The notes beneath the pieces are model-generated. The model had not been told where the DNA came from. It saw nothing but the letters and a program-made list of their open reading frames with translations, and did not search any database. From the NCBI GenBank assembly GCA_037176845.1, contig JAYKXP010000055.1, positions 186,001 through 250,000 on the forward strand: a stretch of DNA of 64,000 bases, in the 5' to 3' direction. The DNA comes from Paramarasmius palmivorus (lineage: Eukaryota > Basidiomycota > Agaricomycetes > Agaricales > Marasmiaceae). The position numbers and the translations under genes are program-made. Shown in pieces: positions 26,363-38,800 of the stretch (position 1 is the first letter of the stretch; each line of letters starts with the position of its first letter).

Positions 26363-28849
26363 ATGGACTCCGACCAGCCGACCGCAGGGCCTTCAAGATT
26401 ACCCGAGAGCTCAAAATCTAATTCGAAACACGAAAAGTCCGATTCTCCTCCTCAAGAAACGACGCAAAAAACGGTCTAAATCATCCGCAGTCACAACTCC
26501 GAACAGCGGGTCCACGCCTGAGCCGGCTATCCATATAAATGGCCAAGACCACAGTGAGGAGCCCGAAGAAGGCGAGGTCGAGAGTAGACGGGAGCGCAGG
26601 AAGCGGAAGAAGAAGAAGAGCAGGAGTGACGAAGATTCAAATAAAAGGAGGAAACTTGATACTGGGGATGCAGAGATGGGTGCGGATTTCATAGCATTGG
26701 GTGACTTTGATGATGAGAAAGAAGAGGAGGATAATGCTGCTGAGGATATACGGGAACGTCGTAGGAGGAGCAGAAGCAGAGAACGACGCAGAAGAAGCAG
26801 GAGTAGAAGCCGTAGCAGGGAACGAGAAAGGGACAGGAAAGGAAAAGGTATCTATCTGAAATTTGACCTGGCTGCTTTACTGATAATTCTGTAGACCGAG
26901 AACGTGAATGGGATCGCGGAAAGCCTAGAGAACGGAGTCGAGAACGGGGCAGAGACAGATACCATGATCGTGACCGTCCACCGACGTATGGACACGAGAA
27001 TAAACAATACCCTTGGCTGGATGGACTAAGCTTCGAAGGATGTAAGAATATCTCTGAGGTGTAAGTTTTCTTATTCTTAGTCTTCATGTATCGATCACTG
27101 AACGAGTAAAAAAAAGGTTGCACAGGGAAATGTCTGCGTTCGCCACATATATATCCCCATCTCCTGTCGAGGACGAGATACGCTCACTTTTAGTGCAGCT
27201 CATCTCTTCTTCCATCAAGACTCGGTATCGTGATGCGGAAATCTACCCATTTGGTTCATACGCCACAAAACTATATCTGCCTACGGGAGACATCGACATT
27301 GTTGTTCTCTCGCCGACCATACAATCGCACTTCTCCGTCTCCTCGCCCCAAAGCGTTCTTAGAACAATAGCTGATGTGATACGTCGAGCAGGAATTGCAG
27401 ACCAAATTCAGGTCGTCGCAAAAGCTCGTGTTCCTATTGTCAAGTTTGTCACTCGGGTCGAGTTGGGCGGTATACCTGTGGATATATCTTTCAACCAGCC
27501 TGGTGGTTTAGGCGGCGCGAAGATAGTCGGTGGCTTTCTCAAGGACATGTTACTAGTCGGCGATTCCACGGCCAATTTGGAGGGCTCAGTAGCTTTACGG
27601 GCTCTCATACTCCTCACCAAACAATACCTTTCCCAGAGGAGCATGAATGAGGTCTACACAGGCGGCCTTTCATCGTATTCTATCACATGCCTCGTGGTAT
27701 CTTTCTTGCAAATGCATCCCAAGATTAGGAGAGGAGAAATAGATCCAGATCGGAACTTGGGTGTCTTGGTTGTGGAATTTTTCGAACTATACGGCAAGTC
27801 AGTGTTTAACTTTGCTGTTCGCTTCATTGCGCTGATTGGCTTGACTAGATATTTCAATTTTGCAGAAGTAGGTGTCAGCCTACGGGACGGTGGAAGGTAT
27901 TATTCCAAGAGAAGGCGAGGCTGGCAGGTGGAGTGGAAGAAGGGCTTACTGAGTGTAGAGGATCCGGCTGATGCTTGTCTGTGTCTTCGTATTTCGCCTT
28001 CGTGAACCCCTACTCACAATACGTCTCATAGCAAATGATATATCGTCAGGCTCATATAACTTCCCAAAGGTCAAGGCGACCTTTGCTGGAGCATATGAGA
28101 TCCTTTTGAGCACTATCTATCTCAAGGCGGATATCTTGCGCTCTCAGTTAGATGGGCGCACAATCAGCTTTAGAAGGGGCAGGGATTCGGGCGAGCTGAG
28201 TGTTTTGGGTAGTATCCTAGATGTTGGCATGAACGTGAGTGTGCGCTGTTTACTTTCAGGGCCTAACTCTTATCGGTATGTGATGCAGATCATAAATCAC
28301 AGAAGAATTGTGCAAGAAGTATACGACAAACGAACGCTACATCGAATGCTTGGTGTCGCTCCGAGACCAACTGTGGTTATGGCTCCACCAGATCCTTCTC
28401 CTTCAGAAAAACCGGTGAACGGGGTGGCTAAGAAGCCTTATATCATCGACTCTGATTCTTCTGAGGATCAGGATGAGTCAGAGGACGAGGAAGTCACGTA
28501 TCTCGGCTCCAAATCGGCTCCTGCCAATGGTCGTAAAAACAGTCGTGCTAATGGCTCCGGCAAACGCAAAGATAGAGACAACGAAGACGAGGAGGAAGAA
28601 GGGCGATATGCTATTGGGAAGAAGCGTGGGCAGGGTTCTGGAACTCGAAGTCAACCTCTCTACTATGTCGGCTCTGATTCAGATGACGATGCTAGTGTGA
28701 CGTTGAACGAGGAGGCTCACTATGCTCTTAATGAGGAAGAGCAGACGCAGTCAAAAAAGCCTCCCTCGCAGTCAAATGACAAGAAGAGATCGTTCTGGTT
28801 ATCCAAAGGCATTGGGTCTGGAGCGGACTTGGATTATGGGTCAGATTAG
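26363..28849 (+). CDS. TRF4: TRF4/PAPD5-type non-canonical poly(A) polymerase
   Basis: Nuclear nucleotidyltransferase of the DNA polymerase beta superfamily. In yeast its orthologues (Trf4/Trf5) act in the TRAMP complex, adding short oligo(A) tails to aberrant RNAs for exosome decay. ATG at 26363 (MDSDQPTAGPSRLP). A Lys/Arg-rich and RS-like region (about 26450-26850) precedes YPWLDGL. The catalytic core begins at about 27120 (FATYISPSPVEDEIR). FGSYATKLYLPTGDIDIVV (about 27250-27308) carries the GS and two metal-binding Asp; the third is in GIPVDISFNQ (about 27470). Then come GGLSSYSITCLVVSFLQMHP, FFELYGK / YFNFAEVGVSLRDGG and EDPADASNDISSGSY rebuilt across introns. The tail is acidic and Ser-rich. 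The frame slips once near 26450; a start at 26277 would avoid the slip. Confidence 0.85.
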
Positions 28850-31800
28850 GATATTCGCTCTTGAAATATCGGTGTCTTTAGCAGTCTCCGGTGTATTATC
28901 TGTAGTCGCCTATCTGTTGTATTCAACGTGGAACCTTGAAGCTTGAACAAACAGCTCACTGTACATCAACAACCTTCGAGCTGCCATTAGACCGTGGGAA
29001 CTTCACCCGCAACCCCAAACTCCGCTGCAAACGACCATGTTCCCCTTCTGCCCTCGAGGAACTCGCGATATTCAGGCCACTTGTACTGTCTCGTGGTATC
29101 ACTGTCGAATCGATGCCGATTAGAAGCAAGAATACAGAGAGAAAGAGGCTACTTCATGTAAGCTGGCCGTTTTTATGCATCGGGAGCAGGTTGAGAATTT
29201 CCTGCAGGAACTCATCAGGAAACCCGGTCATGGATCTTGGGACTCACCCCGACTACTTGACTAGCTATCAGGACGCTAGGCTGGGTGTGTTCTGTCACTT
29301 CTCTGGATTCAAGAGTTGGTAGGCTGATCTGCTTTCAGTCAAAGGTCAGGAGAAAGAACGACAACTGAAAAGTATGAGGGCGGATGGTTCAGCCATCTAG
29401 TGAGCTTTTACCGTCAACTTAAGTAGCAATCTTCTTAACTCACAAGCTAGTTTCATTCCTAGATTTTCGGAACCCACTTGTTTTCCCGAAGGAATGTTGG
29501 CAATGGCCTCGGACTCTTGTCTTGAAATCGACAAGTGCTTGACATTGGAATCCAACATCATCCGAAACGTTGGATTATCAGCTTTCGACTCTGCATCATC
29601 GATGCATCGCAGCGCGTTGCCCCTCCCTGTGGGCTATTCATTTTGTATCAGCTCTAGCTGCCATCTCTCGTGAACATATACATCTAGCGCCACATATCCC
29701 GCCATCATACCGACGCGATAACGAAGGCTTACCCTTTATCTCCTCGCTCGAGCAGGCGAAGACATTTGTTCAACGCCCACTGTCCAATATCCGCGGCTCG
29801 ATAACTGAAGACCATCGTCTTCCAGATGTCCTGCACGGAGAATGTAGGGGCCATCTTGGCGTCAAACCACATTTCGCTTTCACTTGCAATCGATTCTCCA
29901 GAATCAACTTCTTATCCGTTCCCCGTTGGCCATGCCATACAACGTCTGTGCTCCTGGATTACAGAGGCGTAGTGGTTTGGCCTCAAACTGGGACGCGAGT
30001 CGGCGAAAGACGCGTTTATGTCCGGTTCCCCACTTGTGCATGTCCCCACCTTAAACTCCTCGACATGATGGCGATAGTGAATTCGCAGTGTCGTTCGGAC
30101 TTGGGATTGTATTCCGAGGAGCTCTTTGATGACGATATCTCAAACGAATTGCAAGTGTTCCTCGGGGAGCGTCTTTGTTTTGTGCTTCAGGACATGCAGG
30201 ATACGAACTTACTGTTCCTGCATCTCACAATCCCAACTATGCGTCTTTGCGCAACCCCCCATCCCTTGCCATCTTCAAGATCATTGCCACTGGGCTGGAT
30301 TCGGATGCGCATACCTGGAATTCGTTGTATACGGCCCAGATATCTTTGGTGGAAGGATATTGCCAGCATCGGGAATTAGACGAATTATGTCCGTCGCTAG
30401 ATTTCTGCAATGCCCGACGCCCATGGCGGGTACCCACTTTATACCGATAGGGTCCAGCAATAACACCTCCATTCGGCATCTAGTCGTCACCTCCGTGGCT
30501 TTATGTGCTCTCGGCTAGGAGGGCAAGCTCATTTCGCCGCCCACGGTTCAATTGAGGCGTGCAGTCGCTTCATGCACCTGACGATACCAGGAGTATCGCT
30601 CGGAACAAGCCGTAGGGGCATCTCTTGATTTGCCTGGTCAGGTGCAGCCACACCTTTATGTCTAAACCTTAGTGGCTGGAATATTTCAGCACGGCTTTCA
30701 TCATGACACCCGTCGCACCGACCTGTGCAACATCACATGTCGCCGGTCCCGTGCTATCAATTTCGCAGCTTTGGCACAACATCATTCCTTCCCGCAACAT
30801 CGTTGATGATAAATCACGATTCACGATCCGCAGTTGCTACTTTTACTTTTACTTGTGCTTTCCATCAGTTTCTGCGGCGAACATGGGCCCTTCGGCCTTC
30901 GGGCACCACCTTTTCGATAACGATGTTCTTTACTGCATCATACATACATCTACCTCATAGGAACGAATCTTCGGTTACAGCCCAGAAGCTCCGAAGTGTG
31001 TCTACTCCACGCAAGCATATGCGAAACCCACGAAGGGGTCGGTACATATTCGGCATGCAGAAGCTTTGTCACCAGCATCTCGGATGGAAACCGAGTCACG
31101 ACTCTTTCGAACGTGTCCGCTCCTGGGTCGGTCTTGCCACTGCGGTATATCGTTCTACAGGTATTTCAGTTCGGGAAGGGACTAGAAGGACACTTTCAAG
31201 GACATGACCCTGCATCTAGTAATGTTCCTGTGGCGGCCACTTTTTACAAATGGCTAGCCTTGAACTCTGAAGTATGACGGATAACATAACGATGCATTCC
31301 TGAATGTGCTATTTCTGTCTTACCGGTAGATGGCTTGTCCCCAAAGCTCACACGACACTGCTATCCACCTCTTCTATGCGTATGAACAGCAAATAGCACC
31401 TTGTTGCGCCAAGCGAAGGCATCGTGGTTTTCATGTGTAGTGATTCGGCGATATCGTATTACGCGCCATCGCTTGGCGACTCCCCGGATGGAATCCATAT
31501 TTCCTTTTTCGGCCACTTGGTCAGGGTTCGTGCGTGGAGTCGCACAGGCAATTATAGCGCGGTGGCACAAATAGCTTCTGGCGGAGGAACGGTCATCAGT
31601 ATCACGTTGATGTTCTACTTAGGAACAGCTCCCATGCTCGTCATGATACTTCCAAGTTATTCCTGTGTGCTAGTAGCTAATTCGTCACCCGCAAGCCTAT
31701 CCGACCCTTTCTTACTCATCCAGTCGCGGCCGCCATGGACAGTCTCCTGAGCATTGGTCGGATAGTGGGCACTGTTTTCGAAGATAGCACATGTCTGTTT

Positions 31801-32464
31801 GGATGTTTGGATGTGTAAGTTCCCCGCTTGACTCTGCATCTTCCATGTCTAACTCTCGCTATCGGCATTAGTTCCTGTTCAAGGTCTATTTTCTCCTTGG
31901 CTTTTGGATATTTGTTCAGGTTCAACAGCAGTACGGCCCTGTTCGTCAAGCCAATAGGCAGGATTCACCGACACTGGGCAACCCACTTTTTTGACGAGAC
32001 CCACTTCACTCCCGAGATAGAATTCATGTCCCTCCCGTGGTTGTATTCTTACACAGCCGCCAAGACTCGGTTCAGTTACCGAGGACATCTTCCGGCCTTC
32101 ATTTGGGCAAAGTGTCAATTCCCACTGTCGCGCTGTCGGGTGATAACGTTACAGGTCCAATAAAGATTTGTGGGGAGGGATACAAGCTTGGCGAAGGTAA
32201 TATTGTCATGTGTCGTATGCCTTCGTCTGGATATATAAACCTAGGTCTCCTTGAGAGAGAGACGCACCTCTCTGAATTACTCCGCTACCGCTGATAGTAA
32301 GTTCCCGTCCATCAAAGCCGTTCAGATACAGATACTGATTACATCTTAGCTATTGAAAGCCATTATTCGCTTCGACCAATCTCAGCTACCATATACTACC
32401 CGCAAGGTAAGTTTATCACCTTGCTTCTTGTGGCATGTTTTAATTATTCACTATCAGAATACCA
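28850..32464. other. 3.6-kb stretch with no defensible gene
   Basis: Open frames of 80 to 270 codons occur (29570-30379, 31424-31750, 31828-32163), but the frames alternate, lack ATG context and show no domain that I recognise. Possible introns are present (for example GTAAGT-like sites near 31815 and 32415). It may hold a decayed gene plus the promoter of the F-box gene that starts at 32465. Confidence 0.4.
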
Positions 32465-33772
32465 ATGAGCGATATCTTACATCCGAGTCTCATCGGTCTC
32501 GATGACGTCCTCTACACTTCTACGTCACCCTCAGTGTCTAACAAATCACCGTTCGACACACTACCCACTGAGCTCATAACTCAGATCTTCTCGTATACCA
32601 CCAACTCTACTCCCATTTCCCTGCATTCCATGCCAGAAATCTGGACTCTCGCGCACGTCTCTGCACGTTGGCGCAGTGTAGTGTGCAACATACCCTGGAT
32701 TTGGTCGAATATCGAAATCGATGTCGACCAGTCTGCGTCGAAGAATGACAGCTCTATGGAGATCTTGGACGCGTATCTCACCCGTTCATATAACCGCCCG
32801 CTCCATGTTTCCATCAAACGGTCTATCAGGCTAGCGCTGGTCGATCAATCTCCTACATCCTCCAAAGCCCTTCAACGATACCTCAGCCGGCTATTGCCCC
32901 ATGCCGAGCGCCTGGAATTCATCTCCGTGCATGGCTTATTCTCCGACGAACTAGCGCTTTTTGAGCCCATGCGAGGCCGTTTGGCATCTCTAAAGAGCCT
33001 CGAACTCTACATCCACCATGAGCCTCAAAATGACCACATGGAACCAAACGACGTCTTCCTTTCGGCCCCTTCTCTTTCTCATATTAAACTCAGTGGTACA
33101 CATTTGGAAGGTTCGCATCCAATGTTGGAGTTGCCTTGGGGTCAGCTTCGTTCATACCACGGATGCCGTCCCAATCTGCTTGCCGCAAGCGACTTGGAAG
33201 AATGCATCATCTCCTGTCGATGTGGCACTCTGGGCGAGTTGCGCCATGACCGACTCGAGAGCCTATCGATACCCTCACCAGATCCGCTCAGACAGGCATC
33301 GCTTCCTCAATTGAAACAACTGAATGTTAAGCTGATGTCCTCGGAGGATATCTTGCTTGTTACACAGTTCCTTCGGTCCGAACCCCTTTCTTTGCAACAC
33401 TTAACCCTCACCGGCCGATTCCAATCATCTGCACAAACGATGACGGCACCACTCAGAGACCTGTTCAGCGCCCCCGGCGCTTCAGATATCAGAGGGTTGA
33501 ATTGGGATGTATCGGAGGGTATACACGCAGTGTGTTCGTTGCTCACTGCTCCATCCAATGAACAGAGATGTCTACTCCCCAAGTTGGAGGAGCTTACTGT
33601 TCGTTCTTCCGCATCAATTGAGGGTGAGGCAATGTTGATGGGAATGGTGACTTCTCGCTTTGGAAAAACTAAGGGTCCTTCAGATGTTACGGTGCGTGCA
33701 AGAGCAAGGAGCAATGCTCAAGCACAGGAGGGAATCAGGAAGGTTGAAGGGGTGCGATGGAACACTGTGTAA
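32465..33772 (+). CDS. F-box protein
   Basis: A single uninterrupted frame of 435 codons with ATG at 32465. The F-box starts at about residue 33 (FDTLPTELITQIFSY). The family signature WTLAHVSARWRSVVCNIPWI W-S-N-I follows at about residues 62-84, then LDAYLTRSYNRPLHVSI, the segment that follows the box in these mushroom proteins. The C-terminal part has repeated Leu-rich strands consistent with an LRR-like substrate-binding fold. Likely role: adaptor linking Skp1-Cullin1 to an unknown substrate. It is convergent with a second F-box gene that has the same architecture (34056-35546), which suggests an old inverted duplication. Confidence 0.8.
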   Translation: MSDILHPSLIGLDDVLYTSTSPSVSNKSPFDTLPTELITQIFSYTTNSTPISLHSMPEIWTLAHVSARWRSVVCNIPWIWSNIEIDVDQSASKNDSSMEILDAYLTRSYNRPLHVSIKRSIRLALVDQSPTSSKALQRYLSRLLPHAERLEFISVHGLFSDELALFEPMRGRLASLKSLELYIHHEPQNDHMEPNDVFLSAPSLSHIKLSGTHLEGSHPMLELPWGQLRSYHGCRPNLLAASDLEECIISCRCGTLGELRHDRLESLSIPSPDPLRQASLPQLKQLNVKLMSSEDILLVTQFLRSEPLSLQHLTLTGRFQSSAQTMTAPLRDLFSAPGASDIRGLNWDVSEGIHAVCSLLTAPSNEQRCLLPKLEELTVRSSASIEGEAMLMGMVTSRFGKTKGPSDVTVRARARSNAQAQEGIRKVEGVRWNTV

Positions 33773-34055
33773 AAGCCTAGCTACCCACGGTCTGCTGACA
33801 ATGTAAAAATAGTGTATTCGTACTTCATACCCTTGTCGAATCCGATATCAGTTATCCTCGATGCGATTTCCTTGTTCTTAGTGCGCTACATCCTATCAGA
33901 CGAGCCCAGTACTTCTACCACCCTGCTACTTCGGGAACCTAGCGCAATGCAACCGGAAATTATCCATTGTCTTCGGACACTGAGAGGTTGTGTGCCGAAC
34001 TATCTAGGGAATATTGAGCATTTGGTATATATTTGACGTGGGTAAGACCTGACTG

Positions 34056-35546
34056 CTATACATCCGAGAAATCTAATCTAGGTGAATGAAATCTAATATC
34101 CTCCAAGTTTGGGTATTCCTGGAACCACTTCGCCTTTACTCGCAGATTCTGCCGGATCTCCCCGAGTCTACCAAACATTCCGCCATCCATCAAATTGCCT
34201 TCAAGTTTAAGAATATGCAAATCTGGTAACACTTTTGGTGCACAGTAAGCATGCGAGCAGTGACAACACCCGCCGAAAGGCGAAGCAAGCAACGTCAAAA
34301 TCTTCTCGAGCCCTCCCACAGCCCATGTACCCAGGGCTAATTCTTCGATACCAGTAGCCGTCTGCGATAGAAGGAATTCCAGTAAAACGTCGGCGAGGCC
34401 GGTGGTCAGATGAGAAATATGTATCTTGTGCAACGATGATGGCCGGGGGATATCACTATTCTCTTCGAGCCTGTCGAGGGAGGACCATCGCTTAAGCAAA
34501 GGGCAATCGGTCATGTACCTCGTATGGGTCAGCGCCAGCTCCTCCAACGCTGGCATGTAGCAGTGTTCGAAAATCGGTGTGCAGTCGATCCGAGTGCGGA
34601 GGCGGCGAAGACGTGGTAGGCCGATCTTCTTGCCATTCTCGAGGCTTGACTCTCCTGAGGTATAGGAGTCGAACGGAAATCCTTCAACCTCGATCTCCTC
34701 AACATTCACCATGCGCTCCAGAATCCCTGACAATCCCGCAGCACACCGGCTCCTGAAGTGGCGTACTTGTTCCCAAGGAACGTCCAGCGAATTTGCCAAG
34801 TCGAAATGCCAATTTGGCGTGTCTACTAGCTGAAGTACAGGCGCATGACCGAACGCGTCAATGCGAATTCCCGTAGAAACGCGTGAAGATAACGCATGTG
34901 GAAGAGAGAGAGAGATGTGCTCGAGGAGGGGGAGAGAATATTTGATAGGCGACAGATCGTGGTAAAAGATGGCTGGCATACACGCCTTGAAGACACGCCA
35001 CCGCTGGGAGTGGGCCATGAGGGTATGAAGAAGGGGAAGGTCTGAATCTCCTTTGAGGGTAACTTTCGCTGAGATAGGTAGATTCTGTGACCGACTGAGG
35101 TATGTCTCCAGAGCTTGGACCCTATTGAGTGTTGGCTGAGCCGACAGGGCCACTGGCGCTGGCTTGATTTGAATGTGAGACCAAAGGTACGGCATCGCAA
35201 GGACAAGGTGTCGCCATGACGAGCAGACGTGTGAAAAGAGCCATAGACCTTGCTTTAGGTCTAGACTATCTGCAGAGGAGTCGGTGGCAAGGGAGAAAAT
35301 GGCGAGCAAAAGCTCTGTGGGAAGGCGGTGAATTGGTGGTGATGGGATATCGCTAGAACGGATTTGTTGGCAGTAATGGAGGATGTCGTTCAAGGGGCAA
35401 TGTCGATTTTGTTGAACCTTTAGTTGGGTATATTGGTACTGACAAGACGTCAATGTTGACTAAGAATGAGAAGTAGATATACGCACTTGTTCGATTATCC
35501 TCTGACCCCTGAGACCAGTTTGGCGAGAGTAGTAGGTGAGAGCCAT
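34056..35546 (-). CDS. F-box protein
   Basis: ATG at 35544-35546 (MALTYYSRQTGLRGQ). A consensus intron of 48 bases (35486-35439, GTGCGT to TTGTCAG) joins in phase to YQYTQLKVQQNRHCPLNDIL. The F-box is HRLPTELLLAIFSLA (about 35335-35290), followed by WLFSHVCSSWRHLVLAMPYL W-S-H-I and LETYLSRSQNLPISAKVTL, the standard arrangement. The rest is Leu-rich and ends SPRLDFSDV at the stop at 34056. Function as for other F-box adaptors: substrate recruitment to an SCF ligase, target unknown. This start needs only one intron and restores an ATG that the longest open frame lacks. No frame errors were seen in the main exon. Confidence 0.75.
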
Positions 35547-35839
35547 CACGAAAATCTCCTGCTGACTGCTGAGGGAGGTGGTGGTCGACAAGTTGGGGAT
35601 AAGAGAGACAGGAATCTATGGAAGGCCGGACTGTCACGCTCAGTTAGGACGTATCTACCTTGGTACAGTTAACAAACATGGAAATGGGACCCCGGACACC
35701 ATGTTTTGGATTTTTTTTTTTGGTAACGACGCGCCGCCAGTGGCAAGTTGCAAGTTGAATTGGACATGGTAAGTACTGTAGATAAAATAAGATACATACT
35801 GGAACTTGAATTATACCCTCCGGTCTGGCTACTTTGGAT
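35547..35839. other. Spacer with poly(T) run
   Basis: About 290 bases between the F-box gene start and the 3' end of the dioxygenase gene. It includes a run of about 11 T at 35708-35720 and the short direct repeat CAAGTTGCAAGTTG near 35745. No gene is seen. Confidence 0.4.
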
Positions 35840-38800
35840 CTACTGTCTTATCTCATTTAAAACATCCTGCACAAAGGTCATAGAAGCCGTGACAGGAATC
35901 GGAATATCCAATCCTGTGCCCGAGAGTGTTAGTTCGCCTACTCGCGACTCAAGTTCCTCAGCAATTTCCTTCAGATGTGGGATCTTATCCGTCCAACGTG
36001 AGATTTTGCAGAGAAAATGTTCTGCTCCGATAACGTTATCTTCTTCGCACCCTAATTTCTCCCTCCATTCCGGTATGCAGCCTTTCCAGATATGCCTGCA
36101 AAAGCATGTAAGAGCAACTAATACGGCATCTTCACTAAGCATATTGAAGCCAATCAGCTTCAGCCCTTTGAATGCCCCAAGCTCCGAATGCGTCCAGATC
36201 CAATGTGCCATTTCTGCCAATGTTGGGGAACTGACCACTTCAGCCAGTGCTAGCGCATTGACCAGTTGCATAGCTGTGAGGCCACTATTGAAGCCCGGCA
36301 CTTTCAGCTGATTCACAAACTCAATCGTTTCTGACCAGGAATGTCGCGATTTTTGAGAGCACGCGGCAATATTGTTGCAATCAAACATATCTCCGAGAAA
36401 CTCCTTCCATTTCTCGCATATTGTATTGGTCCAATAGGGCGTAAACTTGTCTCGAATGCGTTGTTCAAAGCTGCATTTTGCGGGAATAGTTCTACCCCAC
36501 GAGTTGAATGTTTTGAGTGTTGGCAGAAGCTTGAGCATGTTGGATGGCTGCCCATACACCCGACAGTTCGATAGACGAAGAAAGCCCTGAGATTCTAGCG
36601 CCTCAGATAAACCTTCATGCTCAGGCGATATCTGAACATCTGGTCTGGACGATGCCAAGACCTGATTGTGTATCTGGGCAGCTAAGAAATGGTTGATGCA
36701 TTCGTTCAATGATGCCGACCAAAACGACCTACTACCCGCCTTCTGTTTAAGAAAGGCTAGGAACCGCGATGTTTTATAACCTTGACCCGTTCCATGCCAA
36801 GACAACAGGTTTGACAGTCCATATTTGGTAACTAATTTCTCCCTCGGCAAATGCTCATTCAATAACAAGCTTCCCTGGTTCGTTTGGCGTATGGGATACG
36901 CATGATCTGGATCTCCTGAGGCAAGTATCCTCCCTGTGCGGATATCTAGCCCTTTGAGATAGCGATGTAGTTCTTCATGTATGGGGGGTGCTTGATTCAT
37001 ATCCCGCCATGTTTCCTGGAGGATGAGCGCCAATGCTCCGAAGGAAAGATGGCTTCGACCAATACATAATGCTTCGGGAGTCAAACCTGCCAAAGCTGCT
37101 CCCTTTTGCATCTTAGCATTTGGTTTCTTCTGCTTGGGCTTGGGGTTAGACCTTTCTACTCCCTGATACTCGTCATCAGACATTCGTCTTCCAGCTATCA
37201 GCTCTGTAATTCCTTTATGTAATGCATAAGCCAAATCCCATGCAGCGTCCCGAGAAGCCTTCGGGACTTCCTGGAAGGCCCATAATCGAACGTGTGAGAG
37301 ATGCAGTTCTGGATCATCCCGAATGTTTTTTGCAATCCTCTTTACTGACATCTTTGAGACACCGTCATTCCATAGCCCAGTTACGCCGCCTTGTAAGACG
37401 AAAGTCTCAATTCTGGCGGAGAAGAATATGGACTCATCATCCAACCCCTCGGCAAGTGCATGAAGGATTGCCCCTCGTATCAAGCAGTCCTCAAAGATAC
37501 TTGTATCGCTTTCCTGGCACTTTGTTTTCTTTCCAGGCTTTGTCGAACCTTTGGCACTGAACTTCCGGAAGTAAGGCATTGCAAGGAACTCAATGAGCGC
37601 GTCTTCAAGGACCTGGTTTGCAGCATTGGTGAGAGCGTCATCTCCACCATCTATCCATTTCGCCTTGAGGGACAAAGGCTCCTCTGAAAAGTGAGAGTCC
37701 CGGCGCAACCCATATAGGTTAGATGGAATTGGACGGAGAATATTGGAGGCATCCGGAGCTTTACCTCCTTGACGCCTGCATTGTGATCGTAAAGCAGTGA
37801 GATCTTGCATGACAGCATCCACCAGTGGAAAAAATGCCGGGTAATGTTGCTTCAAGAATATTCGGTCCTTGACATAGGTCTGTGTTAGAATTTTAAGAAG
37901 CATTGGCATTCCAAACACAACGAAATCGAATAAGATGAGAAGAGAGCGGCATTCCTGGCGACGAACTGCAGCATCCCATAGTTTAAGCGTATAGCTGGTG
38001 GACTGGCATCTGGAAAGGTCTGAGAGAGCATCCTGGAAGCGAAAAACCAGAGCACAAAGGCTGTCATTTTGATCGACTGGCTCCACGCTACTTGTTGGGA
38101 CTCTGAGAGGTGATTTAATCAGCATGCTTGTCCAGGCAAACTGACGATCATTCATCGCAGTATAGCTAGTAATAAATGCTGTAAGATCGGAATATCCTCC
38201 AGAAATGGAGGATCGGTTGGATATGAACCGGTCCTGCAGCTTCTTGAATGTGTCAAGCTCTTTCGAAAGCTTTTCCGCATCAAAAAGCTTATCCAAGCAG
38301 TGTCTGGAAAAGTTTTTGTACCGCTTTGAATCGCAGACTGTTAACGTATCATGAAGACTCCAGCAGCTCTTGTAAGCGCGCAATAGGTCTTGGGCGTTGC
38401 TAGATTGCATAGTATCAGTATATAGCCCTAAGTTCTCAGGAATGCCCAAATCTCACTTCAAATCTGTCTCTGGAATCCACTCGTTGTGGTCTTCTGAATA
38501 ATGCTTCCACTGAACCAAGTACTTGTACATTCCGCCATGAAATGCCTAAGGTTTGCCAGTCAGTGGACGTACGGAAACCAAGAATGCAACTCACGTGTCC
38601 GATAATTGCTTCAATCTCGAACTCAGCATAGGTGCGGGTACCCTCTTCAAATTCCTAATGATAGAGGCTTGAATCCTTTGCTTCAGAATGTGCAAAACCT
38701 ACTTACCTGCCCTACCATTCCGACTACTTCTGGTTTTTGGCGTAGCTTCTTCTTCGGCTGAATTTCCTTCCCTTCGGAGTTTCGCTTGCGTCGCTTTCCT

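Noticed and set aside
28850..32464. A gene for a multi-pass receptor or F-box protein
   Set aside because: Some hydrophobic and Leu-rich stretches were suggestive, but no consistent frame, start or signature motif could be assembled.
35708..35720. Poly(T) run as the poly(A) tail of a retroposed copy
   Set aside because: The adjacent dioxygenase gene contains introns and ends about 120 bases away, so it is not a retrocopy; no LINE or SINE sequence adjoins the run.
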